A DNA stretch of 14,572 bases, from positions 1-14,572 of the forward strand of contig JAQUNT010000011.1 in the NCBI GenBank assembly GCA_028717525.1, written 5' to 3'. Origin of the DNA: Elusimicrobiota bacterium (lineage in GTDB: Bacteria > Elusimicrobiota > Elusimicrobia > UBA1565 > UBA9628). This document shows positions 1 through 9,740 of the stretch, piece after piece (position 1 is the stretch's first letter; each line of letters begins with the position of its first letter). The notes under the pieces are model-generated. The model saw only the letters and a program-made list of their open reading frames with translations. It did no database searches and was not told where the DNA came from. Both the position numbers and the translations under genes were made by a program.

Positions 1-766
1 CCACGGGCAAGCACAGGCAGAGAGTGGTGCGCGCCTCCGGACCGACCTGGATGGACAGGTCCCCTCCCCCCCGGCGCGCCACCGCGCGCAGGATGCCCAA
101 GCCCAAGCCCACCGAGTTGAGCGTGTGGCCGGAGCGGGCGGCGGGATAGAGCAGGTCCAGACTGCGCTGGGCTTCGGCCGGGGAGATGGGATGGCCCGCG
201 TACTCCAGCCGCAGCGCCACCATGGCGCCTTGGTGCTCGCCCGTCAGGCGCAGGCCGCCGGACCTGCGGAACTTGCGGGCGTGGAAGACGAGGCTCACCA
301 AGGTGCGGATGGCGCGCGCCCGGTCGGCGCGCACCCGGGGCAGGCCCGGCGGCAGGCCGGCGTCGATGTCGCCCTGGGAGGTCGCGGCGCCCCGCCGCAC
401 CGCGGCCAGGGCCTCCTCGACCAGGTCGGCGGGGACCACGCTATCGGACTGGAGGGCCAGGTCCCGGCAGAGCTCCAGGTGGATGAGGTCGCGCAGCTCG
501 CCCACCATGCCGTTGAGCCGGCCCAACTGCTCGCGCATCATCTCCATCCATTTCACCTGGTCCGGCGGCATGGGGCCGAAGACCCCGGAGATGAAGTTCA
601 AGGTGGTGATGTTGATGGCCGTGATCGGGGTGTTGATCTCGTGCGCGGCGTGAGAGAAGAACCGCCCCAGGCGCAGGCTGCGGCGGCGCTCCCAGGAGCG
701 CTGCGCCGCGGCCCAGAGCGCGGCGCCCAGGACCAGGCCCGCCAGGAACGCCAGCCCGGCCGCCAT
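1..766 (-). CDS. Histidine-kinase-like protein, membrane-anchored, C-terminal end cut by window edge
   Basis: The frame from ATG 766 gives 255 residues before the left edge. One N-terminal hydrophobic helix (about residues 2-21) is followed directly by a HisKA-like dimerisation region with the H-box motif HEINTP (His42 the likely phosphoacceptor). A HATPase-like region follows with a good G-box, GLGLGI (220-225). There is no extracellular or PAS sensor domain. Two ATP-site motifs look degraded: the N-box position reads FHARKF (His162 where Asn is expected), and the DxGxG position reads YAGHP (Tyr189 where Asp is expected). It may therefore be a weak kinase, a phosphatase-type or a scaffold protein. 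An in-frame TAG lies two codons upstream of this ATG, which fixes the longest possible start. The gene starts six bases after the stop of the carbonic-anhydrase-like gene, so the two are probably co-transcribed. No response regulator is visible. Confidence 0.85.
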   Translation of the reverse strand, partial: MAAGLAFLAGLVLGAALWAAAQRSWERRRSLRLGRFFSHAAHEINTPITAINITTLNFISGVFGPMPPDQVKWMEMMREQLGRLNGMVGELRDLIHLELCRDLALQSDSVVPADLVEEALAAVRRGAATSQGDIDAGLPPGLPRVRADRARAIRTLVSLVFHARKFRRSGGLRLTGEHQGAMVALRLEYAGHPISPAEAQRSLDLLYPAARSGHTLNSVGLGLGILRAVARRGGGDLSIQVGPEARTTLCLCLPV

Positions 767-772
767 GGCTGC

Positions 773-1291
773 CTAGAAGAGCACCCGGGAGCCCAGCCGG
801 TGCTGCCGCGCCAGCCGCGCGTAGGCGGCGGCGGAGCGCCGCAGGCCGCGCAGTTCGGCCGGGGTCAAGGGCCTGACCACCTTGGCCGGGAGTCCCAGGA
901 CCAAAGACCGCGGCGGTATGCTCACGCCCCTGGGGACCAGGGCGTTGGCTCCCACCAGGCACTGCCGGCCGATGCTGCACTCCAGGACCGTGGCCCCCAT
1001 GCCGATGAGGCAGCCGTCCCCGATCCAGGACCCGTGGATGACCGCCCCGTGGCCCACGGTGACGTTGCGGCCGATGCGCGTGGGCCGGTCATGGTCGCTG
1101 TGCACGGCCGTGAGGTCCTGGATGTTGGTGCCGGCGCCCACGGAGATGGCGTGCACGTCGCCGCGCAGCGCGACCAGGGGCCAGATGGAGACCCCCGGGC
1201 CCAAGGCCACCCGGCCGATCACCTCGGCCGAATCGTGCACGAAGGCGCTGGGATGGATGCGCGGCCGGTGCTTCCCGAAGCTCCGCACCAC
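773..1291 (-). CDS. Gamma-carbonic-anhydrase-family hexapeptide-repeat protein (YrdA/PaaY-like)
   Basis: The product (172 residues from GTG 1291) is a left-handed beta-helix protein of the gamma-CA/YrdA/PaaY family, usual length 170-200. With this start, the ALRGDV motif (Arg43, Asp45), NIQD (Gln58) and three histidines in the zinc-ligand positions (His64, His81, His86) are all present, so a metal site is likely. Members include carbonic anhydrases and acyl-CoA thioesterases, and the substrate here is unknown. The N-terminus MVRSFGKHRPRIHPSAFVH matches how family members usually begin, which is why I prefer GTG 1291. An in-frame ATG at 1354 also exists and has an AGGA seven bases upstream. 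It would add 21 residues, overlap the nadB start and read through the AT-richer promoter-like gap. The histidine-kinase-like gene follows in an apparent operon. Confidence 0.85.
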   Translation of the reverse strand: MVRSFGKHRPRIHPSAFVHDSAEVIGRVALGPGVSIWPLVALRGDVHAISVGAGTNIQDLTAVHSDHDRPTRIGRNVTVGHGAVIHGSWIGDGCLIGMGATVLECSIGRQCLVGANALVPRGVSIPPRSLVLGLPAKVVRPLTPAELRGLRRSAAAYARLARQHRLGSRVLF

Positions 1292-1313
1292 CTTAGGAAG
1301 GCCCCATATAGTT

Positions 1314-1322
1314 TGATACACT
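1314..1322 (+). promoter_or_regulatory. Candidate extended -10 promoter for nadB
   Basis: TGATACACT reads as an extended -10 (TGn plus TACACT, 4 of 6 to TATAAT) in a locally AT-richer patch, 31 bases before the nadB ATG. No good -35 is visible (TAGGAA at 17 bp). No clear Shine-Dalgarno precedes nadB. The same trinucleotide-plus-hexamer layout (TGATAAAAT) appears before hpnJ. Confidence 0.4.
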
Positions 1323-1352
1323 CTAGCATTCCGGGCCGGGCCAGTCAAAAAC

Positions 1353-2942
1353 ATGAAGCATTCCTGCGATTTTCTCGTCATCGGCAGCGGTTTGGCCGGC
1401 CTGCTCAGCGCCCACAAGCTCTCGGCCCTGGGCTCGGTCTGCCTGCTGACCAAGAAGGAGGCCGCGGAGTGCAACAGCAACTACGCCCAGGGCGGCATCG
1501 CGGCCGCGGTGGGGGCGGGCGACACCCCCGAGAGCCACCTCGCCGATACCCTCAAAGCCGGGGCCGGACTGTGCCGGGAGGACATCGTGCGCCTGGTGGC
1601 CAGCGAAGCGCCGGCGCGCGTGCGCGAACTCTGCGAGCTGGGCGTGGGCTTCAGCCAGAAGGACGGCGCCCCGGACCTCGGCCTGGAGGCCGGGCACTCC
1701 CGCCGCCGCGTCCTGCACGCGGGGGACATCACCGGCCACGAGGTCATCCGGGCCCTGGTCGAGCGCTGCCGGTCCGACGGGCAGGTGCGCATCCTCGAGA
1801 ACCACATCGCGGTCAACCTCATCCGGGACGGCCGGGGGGTGTGCTGCGGGGCCTACGCGCTGGAGCGCGCCACGGGGGAGGTCCACACCTTCACGGCCCG
1901 CGCCACGGTACTGGCCACGGGAGGCGCGGGCAAGGTCTACCTCTACACCAGCAACCCGGACGTGGCCACGGGCGACGGCATGGCCATGGCCTGGCGCGCG
2001 GGGGCGACCCTGGCCAACATGGAGTTCGTGCAGTTCCATCCCACCTGCCTCTACCACCCCCGGGCCAAGTCCTTCCTCATCTCCGAGGCCCTGCGCGGGG
2101 AGGGCGGCCGTTTGGTGGACCGCCGCGGGCGCGCCTTCATGGAGGGCTACCATCCGGCGAAGGAGCTGGCGCCGCGCGATATCGTGGCCCGGGCCATCGA
2201 CGCGGAGCTCAAGCGCTCGGGCGAGGAGTGCGTGTTCCTGGACATGACCCACATGAGCGCCGCGGCCCTGCGCGAGCGCTTCCCCAACATCTACGAGAAG
2301 TGCCTCTCCTTCGGCATCGACATGGCGGCCGAGCCCATCCCCGTGGTCCCGGCCGCGCACTTCTTCTGCGGCGGAGTGCAGACCGACGCGGACGCGGCGA
2401 CCTCCATCCCCCGGCTCTTCGCCGTGGGCGAGGCGGCGCACACCGGCCTGCACGGGGCCAACCGCTTGGCCTCCAATTCCCTGCTCGAGTGCTGCGTGTT
2501 CGCGCACCGGCTCTGCGGCCTGCTCAAGAGGCGGCCGGAGCTCTGGGCCAAGCCGGACTTCGCCGCGCCGCAGGAATGGAATCCGGGGCGCGCCGTGCAG
2601 TCCGACGAGGCCGTGGTCATCGAGCAGAACTGGGACGAGGTCCGCCGCCTGATGTGGAACTACGTGGGCATCGTGCGCTCCGAGAGGCGCCTGGAGCGGG
2701 CCCTCAACCGCATGCAGCTGCTCAACCGCGAGATCGAGCAGTACTACTGGGACTTCCTGCTCACCCCGGACCTCATCGAGCTGCGCAGCATCGCGGTGGT
2801 GGCCACCGCGGTCATCCAGTCGGCCATGGCCCGGCGCGAGTCGCGCGGCCTGCACTACACCCTGGACTTCCCGGAGCCGGTGGATGCGGAGCGCAAGGAC
2901 ACCATGATCTCGCGCTACAGCGTCCCCTCCGCGGCGCGCTGA
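1353..2942 (+). CDS. nadB: L-aspartate oxidase
   Basis: NadB oxidises L-aspartate to iminoaspartate using FAD. This is the first step of bacterial de novo NAD synthesis, before quinolinate synthase (NadA). The protein is 529 residues, the normal length. It opens with the FAD-binding GSGLAG motif (11-16), followed by NYAQGGIAAA. Residues matching the E. coli active-site set are present: Glu112 (in LEAGHSRRR), His229 (FHPT), Arg275 (APRD), His336 (PAAHFFCGG) and Arg371 (HGANRLASNS). The C-terminal helical domain (about 430-529) is intact. ATG 1353 gives a typical family start (MKHSCDFLVIGSG). nadA and nadC are not in the window. It is divergent from the carbonic-anhydrase-like gene and convergent with the HNH gene. 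Confidence 0.97.
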   Translation: MKHSCDFLVIGSGLAGLLSAHKLSALGSVCLLTKKEAAECNSNYAQGGIAAAVGAGDTPESHLADTLKAGAGLCREDIVRLVASEAPARVRELCELGVGFSQKDGAPDLGLEAGHSRRRVLHAGDITGHEVIRALVERCRSDGQVRILENHIAVNLIRDGRGVCCGAYALERATGEVHTFTARATVLATGGAGKVYLYTSNPDVATGDGMAMAWRAGATLANMEFVQFHPTCLYHPRAKSFLISEALRGEGGRLVDRRGRAFMEGYHPAKELAPRDIVARAIDAELKRSGEECVFLDMTHMSAAALRERFPNIYEKCLSFGIDMAAEPIPVVPAAHFFCGGVQTDADAATSIPRLFAVGEAAHTGLHGANRLASNSLLECCVFAHRLCGLLKRRPELWAKPDFAAPQEWNPGRAVQSDEAVVIEQNWDEVRRLMWNYVGIVRSERRLERALNRMQLLNREIEQYYWDFLLTPDLIELRSIAVVATAVIQSAMARRESRGLHYTLDFPEPVDAERKDTMISRYSVPSAAR

Positions 2943-2966
2943 ATCCGGGGACACAATACTCAATTC
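2943..2966. repeat. Possible REP-like dispersed tag between convergent stops
   Basis: The 35-base gap between the nadB and HNH stops contains GGGGACACAATACTCAATT. From memory, this resembles the GGGGACACnATACTnAATT tags scattered in many genomes near REP-associated transposases. Only one copy is visible here, and no transposase is nearby. It could be chance. Confidence 0.3.
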
Positions 2967-2977
2967 GCCGCGATCCC

Positions 2978-4123
2978 TCACGGGGCCGGTCCGCGGTCTT
3001 GCCCGAACATGCGCCTCGCCCGCATCTGGTTGTGCTCCCGGCAGAGCAGGCGGATGTTGCGCGGGTCGAACGACCTCCCCCCCAAGGCCCAAGGCATGAT
3101 GTGGTCGAACTCCAGGCCCTCCCGCTCGAGGCAGCGATGTCCATCGGGCGCGACGAAGGCGCACCGACCGCCGTCGCGAGCATAGACCTCGTCCTTGACC
3201 CATTGCGGTATGCGTCGGGGCTCCTGCCCCGCATGGATGGGCGCGGGCCGGCGTTCGAGGCGCTTCTGGCGCTCCAGCCGCAGCTCCGGGTCCTTCTTGG
3301 CGAGCAGGAAGTCCAGGGCCTCGGCGAAGACGTTCTCCAGGCGGCCGGCGGGATGCTTGTGCCAGAGCACGGCCTGCGCGCGCTCGACCTTGCGTAGGAG
3401 GGTCTCGTCCCCGGTGAAGGAGAAGCGCACCCGGCCCGGGGCCGTGGGCTCGATGCGGTCGTGGAGCGCCGCGCCCGGCGGCGACTGCGCGGGGACCGGG
3501 CATGGCGGGGCTGCGGCGGCTTCGGGCGGCGGCACCAAGGAAGCGGGGACAGGCGCCGACGGTGCCGCCGGCGCCGTACTGGAGGGTCCTACAGGGCCAT
3601 CTGGGTCGATCCCAGGCAGGGAGAGTGAAGCCGAGGCTGGGCCGATATCGGAGGGCGGAGGATCTGTGCCGGCAGGCCCCGCGCTGGGAAGGCGGCGGAT
3701 GACGTCGGTTCTTTCGGGTTGCGGGGCCAGTTCCGCCAGCAGCCGTTGGATGTCTCGGAAGCTCTTGTCGCAGGCCCGGTCCAACAATTGGATTCGATTC
3801 TCATCGCTCAAATGCGGTGCGAGCGCCGCGATCGCGGACAGCTGCAGCCGCCCCTCGGCGATGAGGACCAGGACCTCCGGATACTTGAGACTCACCCTGG
3901 CCGCGTGGATGCGGCGGTATGCCGCCTCCTCGGAGAACTTCAGCCGCGTCGTGCAATAGACAAAGAGCGATGAACAACCCAGAGGTCCGTAGAGTCTGCG
4001 CCGATCGAACTCCGCTAGGTGCGTCAGCACCGAGACGAGGGAGGCCCGCTCGTCGGCAGCCAAGACTTGCAGGCGGAGGGTCAGCTCCTGGTCGCTCAGG
4101 CGGTTGACAGCGGAGTTATCCAC
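2978..4123 (-). CDS. HNH-endonuclease-domain protein with N-terminal helical domain and Pro/Ala-rich linker
   Basis: From GTG 4123 the product is 381 residues. Residues 1-130 form a helical domain beginning LSDQELTLRLQVL, of a kind repeatedly seen in front of HNH domains (DUF222-like). A Pro/Ala/Ser-rich linker of about 80 residues follows, then a charged helical stretch, then a C-terminal HNH nuclease module (about 313-375). The module has the full zinc-ligand pattern (Cys321, Cys331, Cys361, His364) and catalytic DH (340-341) with Asn356. It is probably a DNA nuclease, but its target is unknown; such genes are often mobile or multicopy. The start is uncertain: ATG at 4213 or 4222 is also in frame, but both lie next to or inside a TATAGT -10-like box. 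Parts of the N-terminal region use more A/T-ending codons than neighbours, which may indicate acquisition. Divergent from uvrA. Confidence 0.8.
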   Translation of the reverse strand: MDNSAVNRLSDQELTLRLQVLAADERASLVSVLTHLAEFDRRRLYGPLGCSSLFVYCTTRLKFSEEAAYRRIHAARVSLKYPEVLVLIAEGRLQLSAIAALAPHLSDENRIQLLDRACDKSFRDIQRLLAELAPQPERTDVIRRLPSAGPAGTDPPPSDIGPASASLSLPGIDPDGPVGPSSTAPAAPSAPVPASLVPPPEAAAAPPCPVPAQSPPGAALHDRIEPTAPGRVRFSFTGDETLLRKVERAQAVLWHKHPAGRLENVFAEALDFLLAKKDPELRLERQKRLERRPAPIHAGQEPRRIPQWVKDEVYARDGGRCAFVAPDGHRCLEREGLEFDHIMPWALGGRSFDPRNIRLLCREHNQMRARRMFGQDRGPAP

Positions 4124-4124
4124 A

Positions 4125-4144
4125 GACTCGGTACGTACCGAGTC
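4125..4144. promoter_or_regulatory. Perfect 20-bp palindrome next to the HNH gene start (candidate operator)
   Basis: GACTCGGTACGTACCGAGTC is identical to its own reverse complement. It ends one base before GTG 4123. As DNA it looks like a dimeric-repressor operator; as RNA it could fold into an 8-bp stem that would occlude the start codon. If translation starts at 4213 or 4222 it lies inside the coding region. Confidence 0.5.
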
Positions 4145-4213
4145 GCCGCCTCCCTGGCCGCCTCGGCACGATTCGGCGGGGAATCCCGATCGGCCACCCG
4201 AAATCCTGTCCAT

Positions 4214-4219
4214 ACTATA
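4214..4219 (-). promoter_or_regulatory. Candidate -10 box for the HNH gene
   Basis: TATAGT on the minus strand matches TATAAT at 5 of 6 positions and stands out in GC-rich DNA. No -35 match is visible at 16-18 bp. If used, transcription would start near 4207, giving a leader of about 84 bases that carries the 20-bp palindrome just before GTG 4123. Confidence 0.3.
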
Positions 4220-4374
4220 CATACGAGGATGCTGGCGAAAAGTTCCCTTCGCCTGCGCGGCAGAGGCTGCGGGGCTCGGATGCGGAACGCCATGCGCGGC
4301 GCGGCTCCCCTGGTTCCCATTCCCGTCACGGGCCGCGCCTCCAGTTCGCGGCGCACCCGGCAGCCGGACCATAC

Positions 4375-4390
4375 CCGAATTCGGTACAAT
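4375..4390 (+). promoter_or_regulatory. Candidate uvrA -10 box with adjoining palindrome
   Basis: TACAAT (4385-4390) matches TATAAT at 5 of 6 positions, 14 bases before the uvrA ATG. It abuts a perfect 10-bp palindrome, CCGAATTCGG (4375-4384). No good -35 box or Shine-Dalgarno is visible, so the leader would be only about eight bases. The palindrome could be an operator, for example for SOS control, but it does not match a LexA box I know. Confidence 0.4.
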
Positions 4391-4404
4391 CTACTTGTAG
4401 ACCC

Positions 4405-7236
<2,832 letters not shown>

Positions 7237-7240
7237 ATTC

Positions 7241-8167
7241 CTAATCCCGCAGCGACTTGAAGACCTTCATGGGCTTGAGGGCGGAGTGCGAGAAGGAGCC
7301 GGTGGACTTGCCGGGCGAGGGCTGCGCCTCGGCGGCGGGGGCCTCGGCCAGGGCCTCCTCCACCTTCTTGCGCAGCTCCGATCTGGTCCGCCAGCGGCGC
7401 CAGTCCTTCTCCAGGGCCCGGAAGCCGCGGTAGCGGTAGGCGAGCCAGAGGCTCTCCTCCACGCTCCGGCCGTCGCGCAGCTGCGCGCAGAAGTTCTTGA
7501 ACTGCAGGCGCTGGTGGGCGCGGAAGAGGAAGTAGACCATGGAGTAGGCCTGCACGTAGAAGTCCCCGATGACCGTGGAGTTCTTAAGGTCCTCGGTGGG
7601 ATTGAGCGAGAAGAACTGCTCCATGGGCAGCCAGGCGCTGGGCGCGGCCATCACCATGTTCTGGAACCAGAGCGAGCGTTCCGGCCTGTCGGTGGACTCG
7701 GCCTCCTCCATCATGGCCAGGCCTTCGTTGAGCCAGGAGGGAGCCTTCTTGCCGGCCTCGCGCCAGTACCCCTCGAAGAGCAGGTGCGTGGTCTCGTGGC
7801 TGATGACGCGTAGCAGGGCCTGGCGGTCCGGGTTGTCCGGCACGGCCACGGCCTTGATCTCGTAGAGGGCCAGGCCGTTGGACCAGGACGGCGGCTGGAA
7901 CTCGCCCGCCAGATAGGACGCGGAGTCCTTGTAGAGGTAGAGCTTGAGGCGCTCCTTGGCCATCCAGGGGGAGAACATCCCCAGGTCCATGCGCAGCCGG
8001 CCGTGCATGCGCTCCAGGTTCATGATGAAGCCCGGGGGAGTCCAGGGCATCTCATGCTGCACCGCGAAATGGGGCGAGGTGGTCTCCCGCCAGGTCCAGC
8101 CGTCTTCCTTGGCGGTAGCGCCGGCGCCGGCCGCGGCCAGCAGTCCTACGGCCAGCCAAGGCAGCAT
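7241..8167 (-). CDS. Secreted peptidase MA-like (gluzincin) protein
   Basis: The 308-residue product starts with a hydrophobic segment ending near residues 17-19 (AGAGATAK), which looks like an export signal, so it probably acts outside the cytoplasm. The core carries HETTH (His124, Glu125, His128), a classic HExxH zinc site, followed by WLNEG with Glu148 as the likely third ligand. This spacing is typical of peptidase MA-like proteins. The C-terminal tail (about 270-308) is Ala/Pro/Ser-rich, then basic. The substrate is unknown. Its promoter overlaps that of hpnJ, so the two could be co-regulated, but a role in hopanoid biology is not shown. No clear Shine-Dalgarno precedes the ATG, and the proposed -10 would give an almost leaderless transcript. 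Confidence 0.85.
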   Translation of the reverse strand: MLPWLAVGLLAAAGAGATAKEDGWTWRETTSPHFAVQHEMPWTPPGFIMNLERMHGRLRMDLGMFSPWMAKERLKLYLYKDSASYLAGEFQPPSWSNGLALYEIKAVAVPDNPDRQALLRVISHETTHLLFEGYWREAGKKAPSWLNEGLAMMEEAESTDRPERSLWFQNMVMAAPSAWLPMEQFFSLNPTEDLKNSTVIGDFYVQAYSMVYFLFRAHQRLQFKNFCAQLRDGRSVEESLWLAYRYRGFRALEKDWRRWRTRSELRKKVEEALAEAPAAEAQPSPGKSTGSFSHSALKPMKVFKSLRD

Positions 8168-8173
8168 GGCTTT

Positions 8174-8202
8174 AGTTTACCAATAATGTCCGTTGTTATC
8201 CA
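8174..8202 (-). promoter_or_regulatory. Candidate promoter of the peptidase MA-like gene
   Basis: On the minus strand TGGATA (8202-8197) and TAAACT (8179-8174), each 4 of 6 to consensus, are spaced 17 bp. Transcription would begin at about the ATG itself (8167). The -35 box overlaps that of the opposite hpnJ promoter by two bases. Confidence 0.4.
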
Positions 8203-8221
8203 CGATAAATTTTGATAAAAT
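8193..8221 (+). promoter_or_regulatory. Candidate hpnJ-hpnI-hpnL operon promoter
   Basis: TTGTTA (8193-8198, 4 of 6) and TAAAAT (8216-8221, 5 of 6) are spaced exactly 17 bp, with an extended -10 TG at 8213-8214. This is the best-looking promoter in the window. The start would be near 8228, leaving a leader of about 34 bases with the ribosome site AAGGGG. The symmetric TTATC-CAC-GATAA (8197-8209) lies between the two hexamers and could bind a regulator. Confidence 0.55.
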
Positions 8222-8251
8222 CTCTTAAATTCACGATTCTGCACCGAATAC

Positions 8252-8257
8252 AAGGGG
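8252..8257 (+). promoter_or_regulatory. Ribosome binding site of hpnJ
   Basis: AAGGGG lies four bases before ATG 8262 and supports that start. It is one of the few clear Shine-Dalgarno sites in the window; the others precede hpnK and the pilin-like gene. Confidence 0.55.
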
Positions 8258-8261
8258 TTCA

Positions 8262-9740
8262 ATGGCCACACTGCGTACGCTGTTCCTCAACCCTCCCTCC
8301 TACGCCGGATTCGACGGGGGTGCGGGGTCGCGCTATCAGGCCTGCCGCGAGATCCGCTCATTCTGGTATCCGACCTGGCTGGCCCAGCCCGCGGCCCTGA
8401 TCGCCAACTCCAAGCTCATCGACGCCCCGGCCGACGACCTCGGCCTCGAGCAGGTCCTGCAGATGGCCAAGGGCTTCGAACTCTGCGTCATCCATACCTC
8501 CACCCCCTCCTTCTCCAACGACGTCCAGGTCGCGGAAGCCCTCAAGCGCGGCCAGCCGGACCTGGTCGTCGGCTTCGTCGGCGCCCATGTGGCCGTCCTG
8601 GCCGAGGAGTCCCTGCGCTCCGCGCCGGTGCTCGACTTCGTCGCGCGCGAGGAGTTCGACTACTCCCTGCTCGAGATCGCCCAGGGCCGGCCCCTGGCCG
8701 AGGTCCGCGGCATCAGCTTCCGGCAGGACGGCGCCATCCGCCACAACCCGGACCGCGAGCTCATCAAGGACATGGACGTCCTGCCCAGCGTACTCGACAT
8801 CTACAAGCGGGACCTGAAGGTCGAGAACTACTACATCGGCTACCTCCAGCACCCCTATCTCTCGCTCTACACCGGCCGGGGCTGCCCGGCGCGCTGCACC
8901 TTCTGCCTCTGGCCGCAGACCGTGGGCGGCCGCACGTATCGGGCCCGCAGCGCGGCCAACGTCGTCGCGGAGATGACACGGGCCAAGGCCCTCTTCCCCC
9001 AGGTCAAGGAGTTCTTCTTCGACGACGACACCTTCACCGCGGACCTGCCTCGGGCCGCCGAGATCGCCAAGGGACTTGGCAATCTGGGCCTGACCTGGTC
9101 CTGCAACGCGCGGGCCAACGTGCCCTACGAGTACCTGAAGATCTTCAAGGAGAACGGGCTGCGCCTGCTCCTGGTGGGCTACGAGTCGGGCAACCAGGAA
9201 ATCCTCAACAACGTCAAGAAAGGCCTGCGCATCGACGTGGCGGAGGAGTTCTCGCGCAATTGCCGCAAGCTCGGCATCCTCGTGCACGGGACCTTCGTGC
9301 TGGGCCTGCCCGGAGAGACTAAAGAGACCATCGCCGAGTCCATCCGCTTCGCCTGCCGCCTCGACGTAGACACCATCCAGGTCTCCCTGGCCGCTCCCTA
9401 TCCGGGCACCGAGCTCTACCAGCAGGCCATGACCAACAAGTGGTACGAGCCGGGCAGCCTGGTGCGCAACGACGGGACCCAGTCCTGCGCCCTGTCCTAC
9501 CCCGACCTATCGGCCGCCGAGATCCAGGCCGGGGTCAAGCGCTTCTACGCGCGCTTCTACGCCCGGCCCACGCCGATCTGGCGCATGCTGGTGCGCATGG
9601 CCCGCGACCCCGAGGAGCGGCGGCGGCGGCTGCGCGAGGGCCGGGAGTTCCTGCGCTACCTCGGAGGCCGGACGCCGGGCCCCGACGCCTCCTGCCCGTG
9701 CGCGGGCGAGGCCAGCGCCCGGGAATCGGTGGCGGCCTGA
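8262..9740 (+). CDS. hpnJ: HpnJ, B12-binding radical SAM enzyme of hopanoid side-chain synthesis
   Basis: The 492-residue protein matches HpnJ along its whole length. It opens with the family hallmark region GFDGGAGSRYQ, then REIRSFWYPTWLAQPAALI. A cobalamin-binding-type domain occupies about residues 1-170 (without an obvious DxHxxG site), followed by a radical SAM domain with CxxxCxxC (Cys208, Cys212, Cys215) in GCPARCTFCLWPQ. The stretch FFFDDDTFT and a C-terminal helical region follow. HpnJ is reported to convert the glucosamine-linked hopanoid made by HpnI and HpnK into bacteriohopanetetrol cyclitol ether by ring contraction. It needs S-adenosylmethionine and a [4Fe-4S] cluster. It is the first gene of the operon, and its TGA overlaps the hpnI ATG (TGATG is shared). 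The last 35 residues are variable and low in complexity. Confidence 0.93.
   Translation: MATLRTLFLNPPSYAGFDGGAGSRYQACREIRSFWYPTWLAQPAALIANSKLIDAPADDLGLEQVLQMAKGFELCVIHTSTPSFSNDVQVAEALKRGQPDLVVGFVGAHVAVLAEESLRSAPVLDFVAREEFDYSLLEIAQGRPLAEVRGISFRQDGAIRHNPDRELIKDMDVLPSVLDIYKRDLKVENYYIGYLQHPYLSLYTGRGCPARCTFCLWPQTVGGRTYRARSAANVVAEMTRAKALFPQVKEFFFDDDTFTADLPRAAEIAKGLGNLGLTWSCNARANVPYEYLKIFKENGLRLLLVGYESGNQEILNNVKKGLRIDVAEEFSRNCRKLGILVHGTFVLGLPGETKETIAESIRFACRLDVDTIQVSLAAPYPGTELYQQAMTNKWYEPGSLVRNDGTQSCALSYPDLSAAEIQAGVKRFYARFYARPTPIWRMLVRMARDPEERRRRLREGREFLRYLGGRTPGPDASCPCAGEASARESVAA

Larger units (their letters stand above)
4124..4404. other. Divergent intergenic region between the HNH gene and uvrA
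   Basis: This is the largest gap in the window (281 bp). It holds the 20-bp palindrome, a TATAGT box for the minus strand, a small hairpin (GGCGAA 4234-4239 with TTCGCC 4248-4253) and the uvrA -10 region. A short symmetric CCCGTCACGGG is also present near 4322-4332. I see no convincing small gene in it. Confidence 0.5.

Noticed and set aside
125..3397. A 1090-codon open frame on the plus strand
   Set aside because: It runs antisense to the kinase-like and carbonic-anhydrase-like genes and out of frame through nadB. Its Arg/Gly/Pro/Ala-rich product shows no domain, as expected in GC-rich DNA.
1323..3503. A 726-codon open frame on the minus strand
   Set aside because: It lies opposite nadB and out of frame with the HNH gene; its composition is typical of a shadow frame.
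4116..4124. A perfect DnaA box (TTATCCACA), with a near match TTATCCACG at 8197-8205
   Set aside because: Single 9-mer matches are expected by chance about once in ten windows of this size. There is no cluster, no AT-rich unwinding region and no dnaA or dnaN, so an origin is not supported.
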